From Allobosea thiooxidans (GTDB lineage Bacteria > Pseudomonadota > Alphaproteobacteria > Rhizobiales > Beijerinckiaceae), in NCBI RefSeq assembly GCF_900168195.1, contig NZ_FUYX01000021.1, positions 1 through 60,805 of the forward strand: a stretch of 60,805 bases of DNA. The letters are read 5' to 3'. The position numbers and the translations under genes were made by a program. Below, one piece after another: positions 1 through 9,419 of the stretch. How positions within the stretch are numbered: position 1 is the first letter of the stretch; each line of letters starts with the position of its first letter. Below the pieces are notes generated by a model. The model was not told the DNA's origin, did not search any database, and saw nothing but the letters and a program-made list of their open reading frames with translations.

Positions 1-1046
1 ACCCGCCGCGTCAGGTCACCGCCCGCAATCGCCGACAGCGCCCCGGCAAACTCCGTCGTCGCCGTGTCCACAACAACGTTGATCTCGTTGATGCCGGCCA
101 CCAGGCGCTGCATCTGTTCGTCGGCGTCGTCGATCTGCAGACGGGCCGAGAAATCGCCGGAGGCGGCCGCCGCGACCACCTCGCCGACATCGGAGACGAC
201 CGCTTCCATCGACTGCGCCCGGGCGAGGCGCGCCGCGGCTGCGGCGCGCTCCTGCTCCTGCAGCAGCGCGACCTGCTCGGTGCTCTGGCGCAGCACCGCG
301 ACGGAACGCGCCATCGCGCCGATCTCGTCCTGCCGCTCGACATGCGGGACATCGATGTGCGTGTCACCCGCGGTAAGCTTCTCCATCACGCCGCTGAGAT
401 CGAGGATCGGGCTGGTGAGCGAGCGCCGGGAGAAGACGAGCGCGATACCGAAGGAAACAAGCAGGCTCGCGAGCAGCAGGACGGGCAGGAGCCACTGGAT
501 CTGGCGGGTGAAGGCGCTCGCCTCGTCGCCCGCATCGGCCGCAGCCTTCTCGATGCGCTGGCTGAAGCCGATGAGGAGGTCGTTCAAGGCCTTGCGGTTG
601 GCGCGATTCTGCTCGTTGTTGCCCTGGTCATTGGCCGCGTCCGGCGACACCTCGCGCCCGAGGCGTGCCGTTTCGGTGCGGAAGACGATGAAATCCTCGA
701 CGCTCTTGGCGATCTTGCCGATGGTCTCGCGCTCCTCGGCCGGCGCGATCTTCTCGAGATCGGCGACGAAGCCGCGCAGGGTCGGGAAGCGGTCGACGAT
801 GCCCTTGGCGAAAGGCTCGGCCTCCTTGCTCGACTTCGCCATGTAGACCCCGCGCGAATCCATCACCACGGCGGTGACGACGCCGTTGATCCGCTGGGTC
901 AGGAGCGCGATGTTCGCCTGGACATCGGAGCGTGCGTTCAGCGCATCGGTCCTGTACAGGCCGTAGAGACTGACGATCGCAGACAGTATGGCCCCGCCGG
1001 CGACGATGGCCAGCATGGCGAGAATCTTCAGGCGAATGGATTTCAT
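1..1046 (-). CDS. Methyl-accepting chemotaxis protein, N-terminal part (cut by window edge)
   Basis: Inner-membrane chemoreceptor that relays signals to the CheA/CheW array. The gene starts with ATG at 1046 on the minus strand; 348 codons are visible before the left edge. I see a first membrane helix at about residues 8-29, a periplasmic region of about 155 residues rich in predicted helix and without an obvious Cache motif, a second helix at about 185-206, a HAMP domain at about 207-260 and a second HAMP-like segment near the visible end. The cytoplasmic methylated signalling domain must lie outside the window. Tandem HAMP repeats are common in rhizobial MCPs. It diverges from hslV across 262 bp. 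Ligand unknown. Confidence 0.88.
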   Translation of the reverse strand, partial: MKSIRLKILAMLAIVAGGAILSAIVSLYGLYRTDALNARSDVQANIALLTQRINGVVTAVVMDSRGVYMAKSSKEAEPFAKGIVDRFPTLRGFVADLEKIAPAEERETIGKIAKSVEDFIVFRTETARLGREVSPDAANDQGNNEQNRANRKALNDLLIGFSQRIEKAAADAGDEASAFTRQIQWLLPVLLLASLLVSFGIALVFSRRSLTSPILDLSGVMEKLTAGDTHIDVPHVERQDEIGAMARSVAVLRQSTEQVALLQEQERAAAAARLARAQSMEAVVSDVGEVVAAAASGDFSARLQIDDADEQMQRLVAGINEINVVVDTATTEFAGALSAIAGGDLTRR

Positions 1047-1308
1047 GAGGATATGTCCGAGGCTGCTTCCGAACAATGGAAGCCGTTGCAGCATCGATCC
1101 TTTCGCCATTAACGATAAAGAACTGCTTAAAAGTTGAGCCGACCAAACGGAAGGTCGCTCGCAAACTCTGTGGGCAGCAACGCAGGCGGTCCGCCAGCCA
1201 TGCCGGGCGGCCCCACCGCATTCGCCATCTTCGAGCTTGCCCCTTGATAGAGCGGCTTCGCCTGAACATCTTGGCATCTTCCGCCGTCAGTTTCCGGTTA
1301 GCCTGCCT

Positions 1309-1878
<570 letters not shown>

Positions 1879-1917
1879 CCCCTGCCGCCGCCATTTCACC
1901 CGGAATACAGTAGGATC

Positions 1918-3228
1918 ATGACCAGTTTCTCCCCCCGCGAGATTGTTTCCGAGCTCGACCGCTTCATCGTCGGCCAGAAGGACGCCAAGCGCGCCGTCGC
2001 CATCGCCCTGCGCAACCGCTGGCGCCGCCAGCAGCTCGAAGGGCCGCTGCGCGAGGAGGTCTCGCCGAAGAACATCCTGATGATCGGGCCGACCGGCTGC
2101 GGCAAGACCGAGATCGCGCGCCGCCTCGCCAAGCTCGCCAACGCGCCCTTCCTCAAGGTCGAGGCGACCAAGTTCACCGAGGTCGGCTATGTCGGCCGCG
2201 ATGTCGAATCGATCGTGCGCGATCTCCTCGAGATCGCGATCGCGCTGGTGCGCGAGAGCCGCCGCAAGGACGTCGAGGCCAAGGCCCATCTCGCCGCCGA
2301 GGAACGGGTGCTCGATGCCCTGGTCGGCGTCAACGCCAGCCAGGCGACGCGCGATTCCTTCCGCCGCAAGCTGCGCAACAACGAGCTCGACGAGAAGGAG
2401 ATCGAGGTCGAGATCGCCGCCGGCGCCGGGGCGGCCACGCCGATGTTCGAGCTGCCGGGCATGCCCGGCGCCTCGATCGGCGCGATCAATCTCGGCGACA
2501 TGCTCGGCAAGGCCTTCGGCCAGAAGGGCAAGCCCAAGCGCGTGCTGGTCAAGGACGCCTATCAGCCGCTGCTGGCCGAGGAGAGCGACAAGCTGATCGA
2601 CCAGGACGCGATCGTGCAGACCGCCATCCGCGAGGTCGAGAACAACGGCATCGTCTTCCTCGACGAGATCGACAAGATCTGCGCTCGTGAGGGCAAGGGC
2701 GGGGCCGACGTCTCGCGCGAGGGGGTTCAGCGCGACCTGCTGCCGCTGATCGAGGGCACGACGGTCGCCACCAAGCACGGCGCGGTGAAGAGCGACCATA
2801 TCCTGTTCATCGCCTCGGGCGCCTTCCATGTCTCGCGCCCGTCCGATCTGCTGCCGGAGCTGCAGGGCCGCCTGCCGATCCGGGTCGAGCTCAACCCGCT
2901 CGACATCGAGGACTTCAAGCGCATCCTGACCGAGACGGAGGCGAGCCTGATCAAGCAGTCGGTCGCGCTAATGGCGACCGAGGAGGTCGCGATCGAGTTT
3001 CGGCCGGATGCGATCGACGCGATCGCGCGCATTGCGGTCGACGTGAACTCCACGGTCGAGAACATCGGCGCCCGCCGGCTCCAGACCGTGATCGAGCGCA
3101 TCCTCGACGAGATCTCCTTCACCGCGCCCGACCGCTCGGGCGAGACCGTCGTCATCGATGCGGCCTATGTCGAGGCGCGCATCGGCGACCTCGCCAAGAA
3201 TGCCGATCTGAGCCGGTTCATCCTCTGA
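1918..3228 (+). CDS. hslU: HslU ATPase subunit of HslUV protease
   Basis: AAA+ unfoldase that recognises, unfolds and feeds substrates into HslV. The protein is 436 residues, normal for the family. Walker A GPTGCGKT lies at residues 57-64, Walker B (IVFLDEID) at about 245-252, and the inserted I domain between them at roughly 105-230. The C-terminal tail ends in LSRFIL, the segment that docks into HslV pockets. The stop codon overlaps the murJ start by one base (TGATG), so hslV-hslU-murJ are probably co-transcribed and translationally coupled. Confidence 0.97.
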   Translation: MTSFSPREIVSELDRFIVGQKDAKRAVAIALRNRWRRQQLEGPLREEVSPKNILMIGPTGCGKTEIARRLAKLANAPFLKVEATKFTEVGYVGRDVESIVRDLLEIAIALVRESRRKDVEAKAHLAAEERVLDALVGVNASQATRDSFRRKLRNNELDEKEIEVEIAAGAGAATPMFELPGMPGASIGAINLGDMLGKAFGQKGKPKRVLVKDAYQPLLAEESDKLIDQDAIVQTAIREVENNGIVFLDEIDKICAREGKGGADVSREGVQRDLLPLIEGTTVATKHGAVKSDHILFIASGAFHVSRPSDLLPELQGRLPIRVELNPLDIEDFKRILTETEASLIKQSVALMATEEVAIEFRPDAIDAIARIAVDVNSTVENIGARRLQTVIERILDEISFTAPDRSGETVVIDAAYVEARIGDLAKNADLSRFIL

Positions 3229-4799
3229 TGGGCGAACCGGCGGCAGCTGCCCCGGAAGCGTCCCGCCTCGCGCGCGATTCGGCCGTTGTCGGCGCCGCCA
3301 CGGTCGCCTCGCGTCTGCTCGGCTTCGCCCGCGACGTGCTGATCGCGCGCCTCCTCGGCGGCGGGCCGGTCGCCGATGCCTTCCTCGCCGCGCTGCGCCT
3401 GCCGAATCTGGTCCGGCGCGTGCTCGGTGAGGGCGGCCTCAACGCACCTTTCGTGCCGCTTTACCTAGCCATCAAGAAGGACCGGGGCGAGGAGGCCGCG
3501 CTGCGCTTCGCCGGCGAGGCGGCCGGCCAACTCGGCCTGCTGCTGCTCGTCGTCGTCGCGCTCGGCGAGCTGTTCGCGCCTTGGCTGGTGCTCGGCCTGG
3601 CCGGCGGCTTCGCCGACGAGCCCGAAACGCTGGCCCTGGCGGCATCCTACACCCGGCTGATGCTGCCCTTCCTGCTGCTGACGACGCTCGCGGCCATGCT
3701 GGCGGCGCTCCTGAATGCCGAGAAGCGCTTCGCCGTGGCGGCGCTGGCGCCGGCGCTGATGAACGCGATCCTGCTCGCGCTGCTCCTGCTGCTGCATCTC
3801 GGCAGTGCGCAGCCGGAGGCGGGCGCGCGCTGGCTCGCGCTTTGCACCAGCCTGACCGGCCTCGCCCATCTCGCCATGATCCTGCTGGCGCTGCGCGGGC
3901 GCGGCCTGCCACGCCTCAGCCTGCGCTGGTCGCCGGACATGACCCGCCTCGTCCGCACCGGCGGAGCGACGCTGCTCGCCGCCTCCGCCGCGCAGCTTGT
4001 CCTGCTGGTCGCCACGCAGATCGCCTCGGCCGAAGCCGGGGCCGTCGCGGCGCTGTACTATGCCGACCGCGTCTTCCAGCTGCCGCTCGGCTTCGTCGGG
4101 GTCGCGATGGGGACCGTGGTGCTGTCCGACATGGCGGCGGCTGCGGATCGCAACGGCCCCGACGCCACACTGGGCCGTGCGCTGGCGCTCGGCCTCGCGC
4201 TCGCCTTGCCGGCTGCGGCGGCGCTCGTCGCTTTGGCCGAGCCGATCGTCTCGGTGCTGTTCGAGCATGGTCGCTTCGGCGCCGGGGACCGCGAACGCAC
4301 CGCGGCGGCGCTGGCCGCCTTCGGCTGCGGCCTGCCCTTTGCCGTTGCGGCCAAGGTCTTCGGCCAGGTCTATTTCGCCCGCCGCCTGCCGCGCCTGCCG
4401 CTGGCCAGCGGCTGCCTCGCGGTGCTCGTCGCCGTGCTCGCGGGGCTTGCGCTCGCTGATGCGGGCGATGCCGCCCGGAATGCGGCGCTGGCGGCGACGC
4501 TCGCCTTCGGCGTCCAGGCGCTGCTGCTCGGCGCCATGCTGCTGCGCGACGGCATCTGGCGCCCCGGCTTCGGCAATCTCCGCCCGATTGCGGCGAGCCT
4601 CCTCGCCAGTGCGATCATGCTCGTCGTGCTGGGCCTGCTGCTGCGGTGGCTCGCCATGCCTCTGGCCCCGGACCAGCCGATCCTCCACCGCATCGGCGCG
4701 CTCGGCCTGCTCTGCTCCGGGGGGCTGGCGGCCTATGCTCTGGCGGGCTGGCCGCTCGGGGCTTTCGGCGCTCTCCCCTTGCGCAACCGGCGGGGTTGA
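3228..4799 (+). CDS. murJ: Lipid II flippase MurJ (MviN family)
   Basis: Inner-membrane protein that flips lipid II, the undecaprenyl-linked peptidoglycan precursor, to the periplasmic face. It is 523 residues and almost entirely hydrophobic with many membrane helices (14 are typical). The N-terminus carries the MATE/MviN signature: RLLGFARDVLIARLLG followed by VADAFLAALRLPNL and the GEGGLNAPFVPLY segment. The start overlaps the hslU stop. The pairing of murJ with trpS immediately downstream is common in Hyphomicrobiales. Confidence 0.95.
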   Translation: MGEPAAAAPEASRLARDSAVVGAATVASRLLGFARDVLIARLLGGGPVADAFLAALRLPNLVRRVLGEGGLNAPFVPLYLAIKKDRGEEAALRFAGEAAGQLGLLLLVVVALGELFAPWLVLGLAGGFADEPETLALAASYTRLMLPFLLLTTLAAMLAALLNAEKRFAVAALAPALMNAILLALLLLLHLGSAQPEAGARWLALCTSLTGLAHLAMILLALRGRGLPRLSLRWSPDMTRLVRTGGATLLAASAAQLVLLVATQIASAEAGAVAALYYADRVFQLPLGFVGVAMGTVVLSDMAAAADRNGPDATLGRALALGLALALPAAAALVALAEPIVSVLFEHGRFGAGDRERTAAALAAFGCGLPFAVAAKVFGQVYFARRLPRLPLASGCLAVLVAVLAGLALADAGDAARNAALAATLAFGVQALLLGAMLLRDGIWRPGFGNLRPIAASLLASAIMLVVLGLLLRWLAMPLAPDQPILHRIGALGLLCSGGLAAYALAGWPLGAFGALPLRNRRG

Positions 4800-4845
4800 G
4801 CCAGAAGCGCCGCTTCCTCCCTCCATCGTGACGACGGAGTGCCCC

Positions 4846-5892
4846 ATGTCGGGTTTTCATCAGCGCGTATTCTCAGGCATGCAGCCGACCTCGACGCTGC
4901 ATCTCGGCAACTATCTCGGCGCGCTGACCAACTGGGTGGCGATGCAGAAGACGCATGAATGCGTGTTCTGCGTCGTCGACATGCACGCGATCACGATGTG
5001 GCAGGACCCCGCCGACCTGAAGCGCGCCATCCGCGAGGTCACCGCCGCCTATATCGCCGCCGGCATCGATCCCAAGAAGAGCATCATCTTCAACCAGAGC
5101 CAGGTGCCGGGCCATGCCGAGCTCGCCTGGATCTGCAACTGCGTCGCGCGGCTGGGCTGGATGAACCGGATGACCCAGTTCAAGGAGAAGGCCGGCAAGG
5201 ACCGCGAGAACGCCTCGCTCGGCCTCTACGCCTATCCGAGCCTGATGGCGGCCGATATCCTGCTCTACAAGGCGACGCATGTGCCAGTCGGCGAGGACCA
5301 GAAGCAGCATCTGGAGCTCACCCGCGACATCGCCCAGAAGTTCAACAACGACTTCGCGCCGCAGATCGCCGAGCTCGGCCTGGGCACCGGCGAGCTCGGC
5401 TTCTTCCCGCTGCCGGAACCGATGATCATGGGGCCGGCCCAGCGTGTGATGAGCCTGCGCGACGGCACCAAGAAGATGTCGAAGTCGGACGCCTCCGACT
5501 ATTCGCGCATCAACCTGACCGACGATGCCGACGCCATCGCGCAGAAGATCCGCAAGGCGAAGACCGATCCCGAAGCGCTTCCCTCCGAGGCGAAGGGGCT
5601 CGAGGGCCGGCCGGAGGCCGAGAACCTCGTCGGCATCTATGCCGGGCTGTCAGGCATCGCGAAGGCGGAGGTGCTGCAGCAGTTCGGCGGCGGCCAGTTC
5701 TCCGGCTTCAAGGCCGCGCTGGTCGATCTCGCGGTCGAGAAGCTTGCTCCGATCGCCGGCGAGATGCGCCGCCTGCTGGCCGAGCCGAAGCATATCGACG
5801 CCATCCTCGGCGAGGGCGCGGCACAGGCCGACGCCATCGCCGCGCCGATCATGCGCGAGGTCAAGGACATCGTCGGCTTCGTCCGAAGCTGA
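4846..5892 (+). CDS. trpS: Tryptophanyl-tRNA synthetase
   Basis: Class I aminoacyl-tRNA synthetase charging tRNA-Trp. The 348-residue protein has the HIGH-type signature as HLGN at residues 19-22 and KMSKS at 210-214. ATG 4846 has a GGAG-type ribosome binding site a few bases upstream; GTG 4828 is an in-frame alternative adding six residues. It lies 46 bp downstream of murJ on the same strand. Confidence 0.97.
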   Translation: MSGFHQRVFSGMQPTSTLHLGNYLGALTNWVAMQKTHECVFCVVDMHAITMWQDPADLKRAIREVTAAYIAAGIDPKKSIIFNQSQVPGHAELAWICNCVARLGWMNRMTQFKEKAGKDRENASLGLYAYPSLMAADILLYKATHVPVGEDQKQHLELTRDIAQKFNNDFAPQIAELGLGTGELGFFPLPEPMIMGPAQRVMSLRDGTKKMSKSDASDYSRINLTDDADAIAQKIRKAKTDPEALPSEAKGLEGRPEAENLVGIYAGLSGIAKAEVLQQFGGGQFSGFKAALVDLAVEKLAPIAGEMRRLLAEPKHIDAILGEGAAQADAIAAPIMREVKDIVGFVRS

Positions 5893-5973
5893 GGCAGGAC
5901 CGCAGGATGGGCTTGCGCCGGTGCGCCGGGACGGGCCACCATGCGCCTCCCTGAAGCGGCGGCAGGACAGTTC

Positions 5974-6468
5974 ATGGTCAAGAGACGCCGGTCCTACGAG
6001 ACAGGCCATCGCCCGAAATTTCTCGCGGTGGTCGATGACAGCGAGGAATGCGCCAAGGCGATTCGCTTCGCCGCGCGCCGTTGCGCGCGCGTCGGCGCCT
6101 CGATCGTGCTGCTCGGCGTCGCCACGCCGCCCGAGCACGAGACCTGGCTCGGCGTCGGCGAGGTGATGCAGGCGGAAGCCGAGGCCGAGGCCGAGAAGCG
6201 GCTCGACGTCGCGGCTGCCGCCGTGCGCTCGCTCGCCGGCCTCGAGCCCGAGAAGGTGGTACGCACCGGCGACAAGGCCGACGAACTGGTCAAGCTGATC
6301 GAGGAGGACGAGGACATCTCGCTTCTCGTTCTGGCCGCCGGCACCGGCCGTGAGGGCCCCGGCCCCCTGGTCAGCGCGCTCGCGGGCAAGTCCTCCGCCA
6401 GCTTCCCGATCCCCGTCGCCATCGTGCCGGGTCATCTCGAGGATGAGGAAATCGACGCGCTCGCCTGA
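5974..6468 (+). CDS. Universal stress protein (UspA family)
   Basis: Single-domain Usp protein of about 164 residues. It opens with FLAVVDDSEECAKAIRFAARR, a beta strand, an acidic nucleotide-site residue and the first helix of the Usp fold. It closes near a serine-rich loop (GKSSASFPIPVAIVPG) resembling the ATP-binding G-x9-G-S/T-type end motif. ATG 5974 is chosen because the conserved fold begins about 14 residues later; an in-frame ATG at 5941 would add 11 residues. It may be read from the trpS promoter (81-bp gap). Its exact stress role cannot be read from the sequence. Confidence 0.85.
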   Translation: MVKRRRSYETGHRPKFLAVVDDSEECAKAIRFAARRCARVGASIVLLGVATPPEHETWLGVGEVMQAEAEAEAEKRLDVAAAAVRSLAGLEPEKVVRTGDKADELVKLIEEDEDISLLVLAAGTGREGPGPLVSALAGKSSASFPIPVAIVPGHLEDEEIDALA

Positions 6469-6608
6469 ACGGAAAGAGCGGCGTGGAGTCTGGGCCTGTC
6501 CCCGCGCAGCGGATGCCACGGCCGCGCTTCGCGCTGGAATGATTCCAGCGACGCGCCTATATCGAGACCAGGAACGGCGACCTTGAATCGCCGGTACCGG
6601 AGGTATCC

Positions 6609-7169
6609 ATGTTCATCCAGACCGAAGCGACGCCGAATCCGGCGACCTTGAAATTCCTGCCGGGCCGCATCGTCATGGGCAGCGGCACGCTCGACCTGCG
6701 CGATGCCGACGACGCCGTGCGCTCGCCTCTAGCCCAGCGCCTGTTCGGCGTTTCCGGCGTTTCCGGCGTCTTTCTCGGCTCCGATTTCATCACCGTCACC
6801 AAATCGGACGGGGAATGGCCGCATCTGAAGCCGGCGATCCTCGGCGCGATCATGGAGCATTTCATGTCCGGCGCCCCGGTGCTGGCCGAGAATTCCGCCG
6901 CCGACCTGGAGGATGAGGGCGAGTTCTTCGCGCCCGAGGATGCCCAGACGGTGGAAACCATCAAGGATCTGCTCGAGACGCGGATCCGCCCGGCCGTGGC
7001 CGGAGACGGCGGCGACATCACCTTCCGTGGCTATCGCGACGGCACGGTCTATCTCGTGATGAAGGGCGCCTGCTCGGGCTGCCCGTCCTCGACCGCGACG
7101 CTGAAGCACGGCATCCAGAACCTGCTGCGCCACTTCCTGCCGGAAGTGCGCGAGGTCGAAGCGGTCTGA
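6609..7169 (+). CDS. NifU-like iron-sulfur cluster scaffold/carrier (Nfu type)
   Basis: Fe-S cluster carrier of the Nfu family, 186 residues. The N-terminal Nfu_N domain (about 1-90) begins with the typical MFIQTEATPNPATLKF block; the C-terminal NifU domain (about 108-186) carries the cluster-binding CxxC pair at C155 and C158 in GACSGCPSS. A GGAGGT ribosome binding site sits seven bases before ATG 6609. A small 9-bp tandem repeat gives GVSGVSGVF near residues 50-58. It sits upstream of tsaB-rimI, a frequent alphaproteobacterial order. Confidence 0.94.
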   Translation: MFIQTEATPNPATLKFLPGRIVMGSGTLDLRDADDAVRSPLAQRLFGVSGVSGVFLGSDFITVTKSDGEWPHLKPAILGAIMEHFMSGAPVLAENSAADLEDEGEFFAPEDAQTVETIKDLLETRIRPAVAGDGGDITFRGYRDGTVYLVMKGACSGCPSSTATLKHGIQNLLRHFLPEVREVEAV

Positions 7170-7224
7170 ACCGGACGGAGGCTGTGGGTGACGACGGGCC
7201 GGGCTTTCGCGGAATGAAGACCTG

Positions 7225-7908
7225 ATGCGCATTCTCGCGATCGATACCGCCCTCGGCGCCTGCTCGGCCTGCGTTCTGGAAGCCGGCGCAGCCGCGCCGC
7301 TCGCGCAGGAGCAGCTCGCCATGGAGCGCGGCCATGCCGAGGCGCTGATGCCGCTGGTCGAGCGCGTTATGAAGGGCGTCGAAGGCGGCTTCGGTTCGCT
7401 CGGTCGCGTCGCCGTCACCGTCGGTCCGGGCAGCTATACCGGCTTGCGTGTCGGGGTCAGCGCCGCCCGGGCGATCGCCTTCGCCGCCGGCATCCCCGCT
7501 GTCGGCGTCACCACCGTCGCCGCCTGCGCCGCCCCGTTGATCGGGCGCGAATCGGGGCGGGTCATCGCCGCGGCGCTCGACGCCCGCCACGGGCAGGTCT
7601 GGTTCCAGGCGCTGACGGCGGAGGGCAAGCCACTCGTCTCGCTGCGCCAGGTCAGCTATCGCGATGCCGCCCGCGCCATCGGCGCCGGGCCCGTCAGCCT
7701 CGTCGGCTCCGCCGCGCTGCCGGTCGCCAACGAGGCCTGGGCGATCGGGCTCGATGCGCTGGTCGTCGATGACGCGAAGGCACCGGACATCGCCTGGGTC
7801 GCGCGCCTCGGCCTCATCGCCGATCCGCAGAGCGCCCCGCCGCGCCCCCTCTACCTGAAGGCGCCGGAGACGACGCCGCAGGACAAAGCGCGCCTGCCGC
7901 GCCGGTGA
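7225..7908 (+). CDS. tsaB: tRNA threonylcarbamoyladenosine biosynthesis protein TsaB
   Basis: Partner of TsaD/TsaE in forming t6A at position 37 of ANN-decoding tRNAs. The 227-residue protein starts with the ASKHA-fold block MRILAIDTALGACSACV and contains the second family block VTVGPGSYTGLRVGVSAARA. Its stop overlaps the rimI GTG start in a GTGA arrangement, so the two are translationally coupled. The tsaB-rimI pair is conserved across proteobacteria. Confidence 0.95.
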   Translation: MRILAIDTALGACSACVLEAGAAAPLAQEQLAMERGHAEALMPLVERVMKGVEGGFGSLGRVAVTVGPGSYTGLRVGVSAARAIAFAAGIPAVGVTTVAACAAPLIGRESGRVIAAALDARHGQVWFQALTAEGKPLVSLRQVSYRDAARAIGAGPVSLVGSAALPVANEAWAIGLDALVVDDAKAPDIAWVARLGLIADPQSAPPRPLYLKAPETTPQDKARLPRR

Positions 7909-8456
7909 GCGCCTCACCCAAATGGTGGTTGCCGCTGCCGGAATCCGTGCGAACAAGCGGAATGGACTGGCTTCGCAAGATCCTTCATCCCGACGCGGCG
8001 CCCGCCCGCACGATGCGGCTCGATACGAGCCATGCCCGCCATGTCGCCGGCCTGCATCACCAGGGCGGCTTCGCGCGCGGCTGGGAAGTGGCGGAATGCG
8101 GCGCGTTGATCGCCGATCGCGCGGTCGTTGCCGATGGCGTGTTCGGCAGCGCCCAGCATCCCCTCGGCTTCGCCATGTCTCGCAAGGCGGTCGACGAGGC
8201 CGAGGTTCTGAGCATCGTGGTCGCCCCCGGCAGCCGTGGTGGTGGCCTGGGCTGCGCGCTTCTGGCGGCGCATCTGGCCCGGCTCGCCGAGGAGGGCGTG
8301 GCCCGCGTCTTCCTCGAGGTCGAGGACGGCAATCTGCCGGCGGAGCGGCTCTATCGCCATTTCGGCTTCCGCGAGGTCGGCCGCCGCAAGGGCTATTACC
8401 CGAAGCCCGATGGCAGCCGTGCCGCGGCGATCGCGATGCGTCTCGATCTCGCGTGA
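7905..8456 (+). CDS. rimI: GNAT N-acetyltransferase, RimI family
   Basis: Predicted ribosomal protein S18 alanine N-acetyltransferase or a related protein N-acetyltransferase. The 183-residue protein has a GNAT core: the acetyl-CoA loop in VAPGSRGGGLGCALL (about residues 106-120), then FLEVEDGNLPAERLYRHFGF, and a GRRKGYY segment typical of RimI. The start is GTG 7905 overlapping the tsaB stop; a later ATG (residue 20) is an alternative. The N-terminus is longer than E. coli RimI by about 20-25 residues, which is why the exact start is uncertain. Confidence 0.9.
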   Translation: MSASPKWWLPLPESVRTSGMDWLRKILHPDAAPARTMRLDTSHARHVAGLHHQGGFARGWEVAECGALIADRAVVADGVFGSAQHPLGFAMSRKAVDEAEVLSIVVAPGSRGGGLGCALLAAHLARLAEEGVARVFLEVEDGNLPAERLYRHFGFREVGRRKGYYPKPDGSRAAAIAMRLDLA

Positions 8457-8536
8457 CATTGCCGCGCAATCGCGCCATTGACGGCATCCCCGAAGCCAGC
8501 GAGACACCCCGCCCCGATGTCCGGACCCGCCAGCGC

Positions 8537-9337
8537 ATGAACGGATTACGCGTCGGCGCGGTGCTGCGCCTCGCCATGCTCATCGGTGGCACGCTCGGGC
8601 TCGTCCTGCTGCAGCTCGTGGTCATGCGGCTCGCGCCGAAACGGGGCGGCGCCATGCCGCTGCGCTTTCACCGCCTCACCTGCTGGTGCCTCGGCGTGCG
8701 GCGCCGAGTCAGGGGCGAGCCGCCTCCGGACGGAACCGGCGGGCTGATCGTCGCCAATCACGTCTCCTGGCTCGATATCGGCGTCATCGGCGCCGAGCGC
8801 TATCTCGCCTTCGTCGCCAAGAGCGAGGTCGCCCGCTGGCCCGTGGTCGGCTTCCTCGCCAACCTGCAGCGGACGCTCTACATCGACCGGCAGCGCCGCG
8901 GCGCGACGGCCGGGGTCGCGGCCACCATGGGCGCGCGCATTGCGGCCGGGGAGGCCGTCGTGCTCTTCGCCGAGGGCACGACCGGCGACGGCACGCACAT
9001 CCTGCCCTTCCGCTCCTCCCTGCTCGGCGCGGCGCATCAGGCGATGGGCGATGCCGAGGCGGATGTGACGGTCTATCCGCTGACCATCACCTATACCGGC
9101 CTGCAGGGCCTGCCCGGCGGGCGCATCGAGCGGGCCGGGCTCGCCTGGTATGGCGACACCGAGCTCTGGCCGCATCTCAAGCATGTGCTGGCCTGCGGCG
9201 CCGTCGATGTCGAGCTGGTCTGGGGCGAGCCGATCGCGATGGGCCGGACGATGTCCCGCAAGGAGGCGACGCGGCGGGCCGAGGGCGCGGTCCGCGCCGC
9301 CCGGCGCGAGGCGGTCACCGGCCGTCCGGCCGGCTGA
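8537..9337 (+). CDS. 1-acyl-sn-glycerol-3-phosphate acyltransferase-like protein (PlsC superfamily)
   Basis: Membrane-associated lysophospholipid acyltransferase of 266 residues. The catalytic HX4D motif is at H75-D80 (NHVSWLD) and the substrate-binding EGT block at 146-148 (FAEGTTGDG). A hydrophobic N-terminal helix covers about residues 10-32. Whether it acylates lysophosphatidic acid or another lipid (for example ornithine lipid precursors) cannot be decided. In many rhizobia a fur/mur gene lies between rimI and this gene; here only an 80-bp gap is present. ATG 8537 is the only good start before the first helix. Confidence 0.86.
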   Translation: MNGLRVGAVLRLAMLIGGTLGLVLLQLVVMRLAPKRGGAMPLRFHRLTCWCLGVRRRVRGEPPPDGTGGLIVANHVSWLDIGVIGAERYLAFVAKSEVARWPVVGFLANLQRTLYIDRQRRGATAGVAATMGARIAAGEAVVLFAEGTTGDGTHILPFRSSLLGAAHQAMGDAEADVTVYPLTITYTGLQGLPGGRIERAGLAWYGDTELWPHLKHVLACGAVDVELVWGEPIAMGRTMSRKEATRRAEGAVRAARREAVTGRPAG

Positions 9338-9419
9338 AGCGCGCGGCTGGATCGGGCTGCCGTTTTCAAGGCGCCCGATCCGCAGTAAAGGAAACGTTTT
9401 GGAGTTCCGACCCGCGACG

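Noticed and set aside
1243..1275. Possible heat-shock (sigma-32) promoter before hslV
   Set aside because: CTTGAT at 1243 fits a -35, but no convincing CYTATNT-type -10 lies at the right distance.
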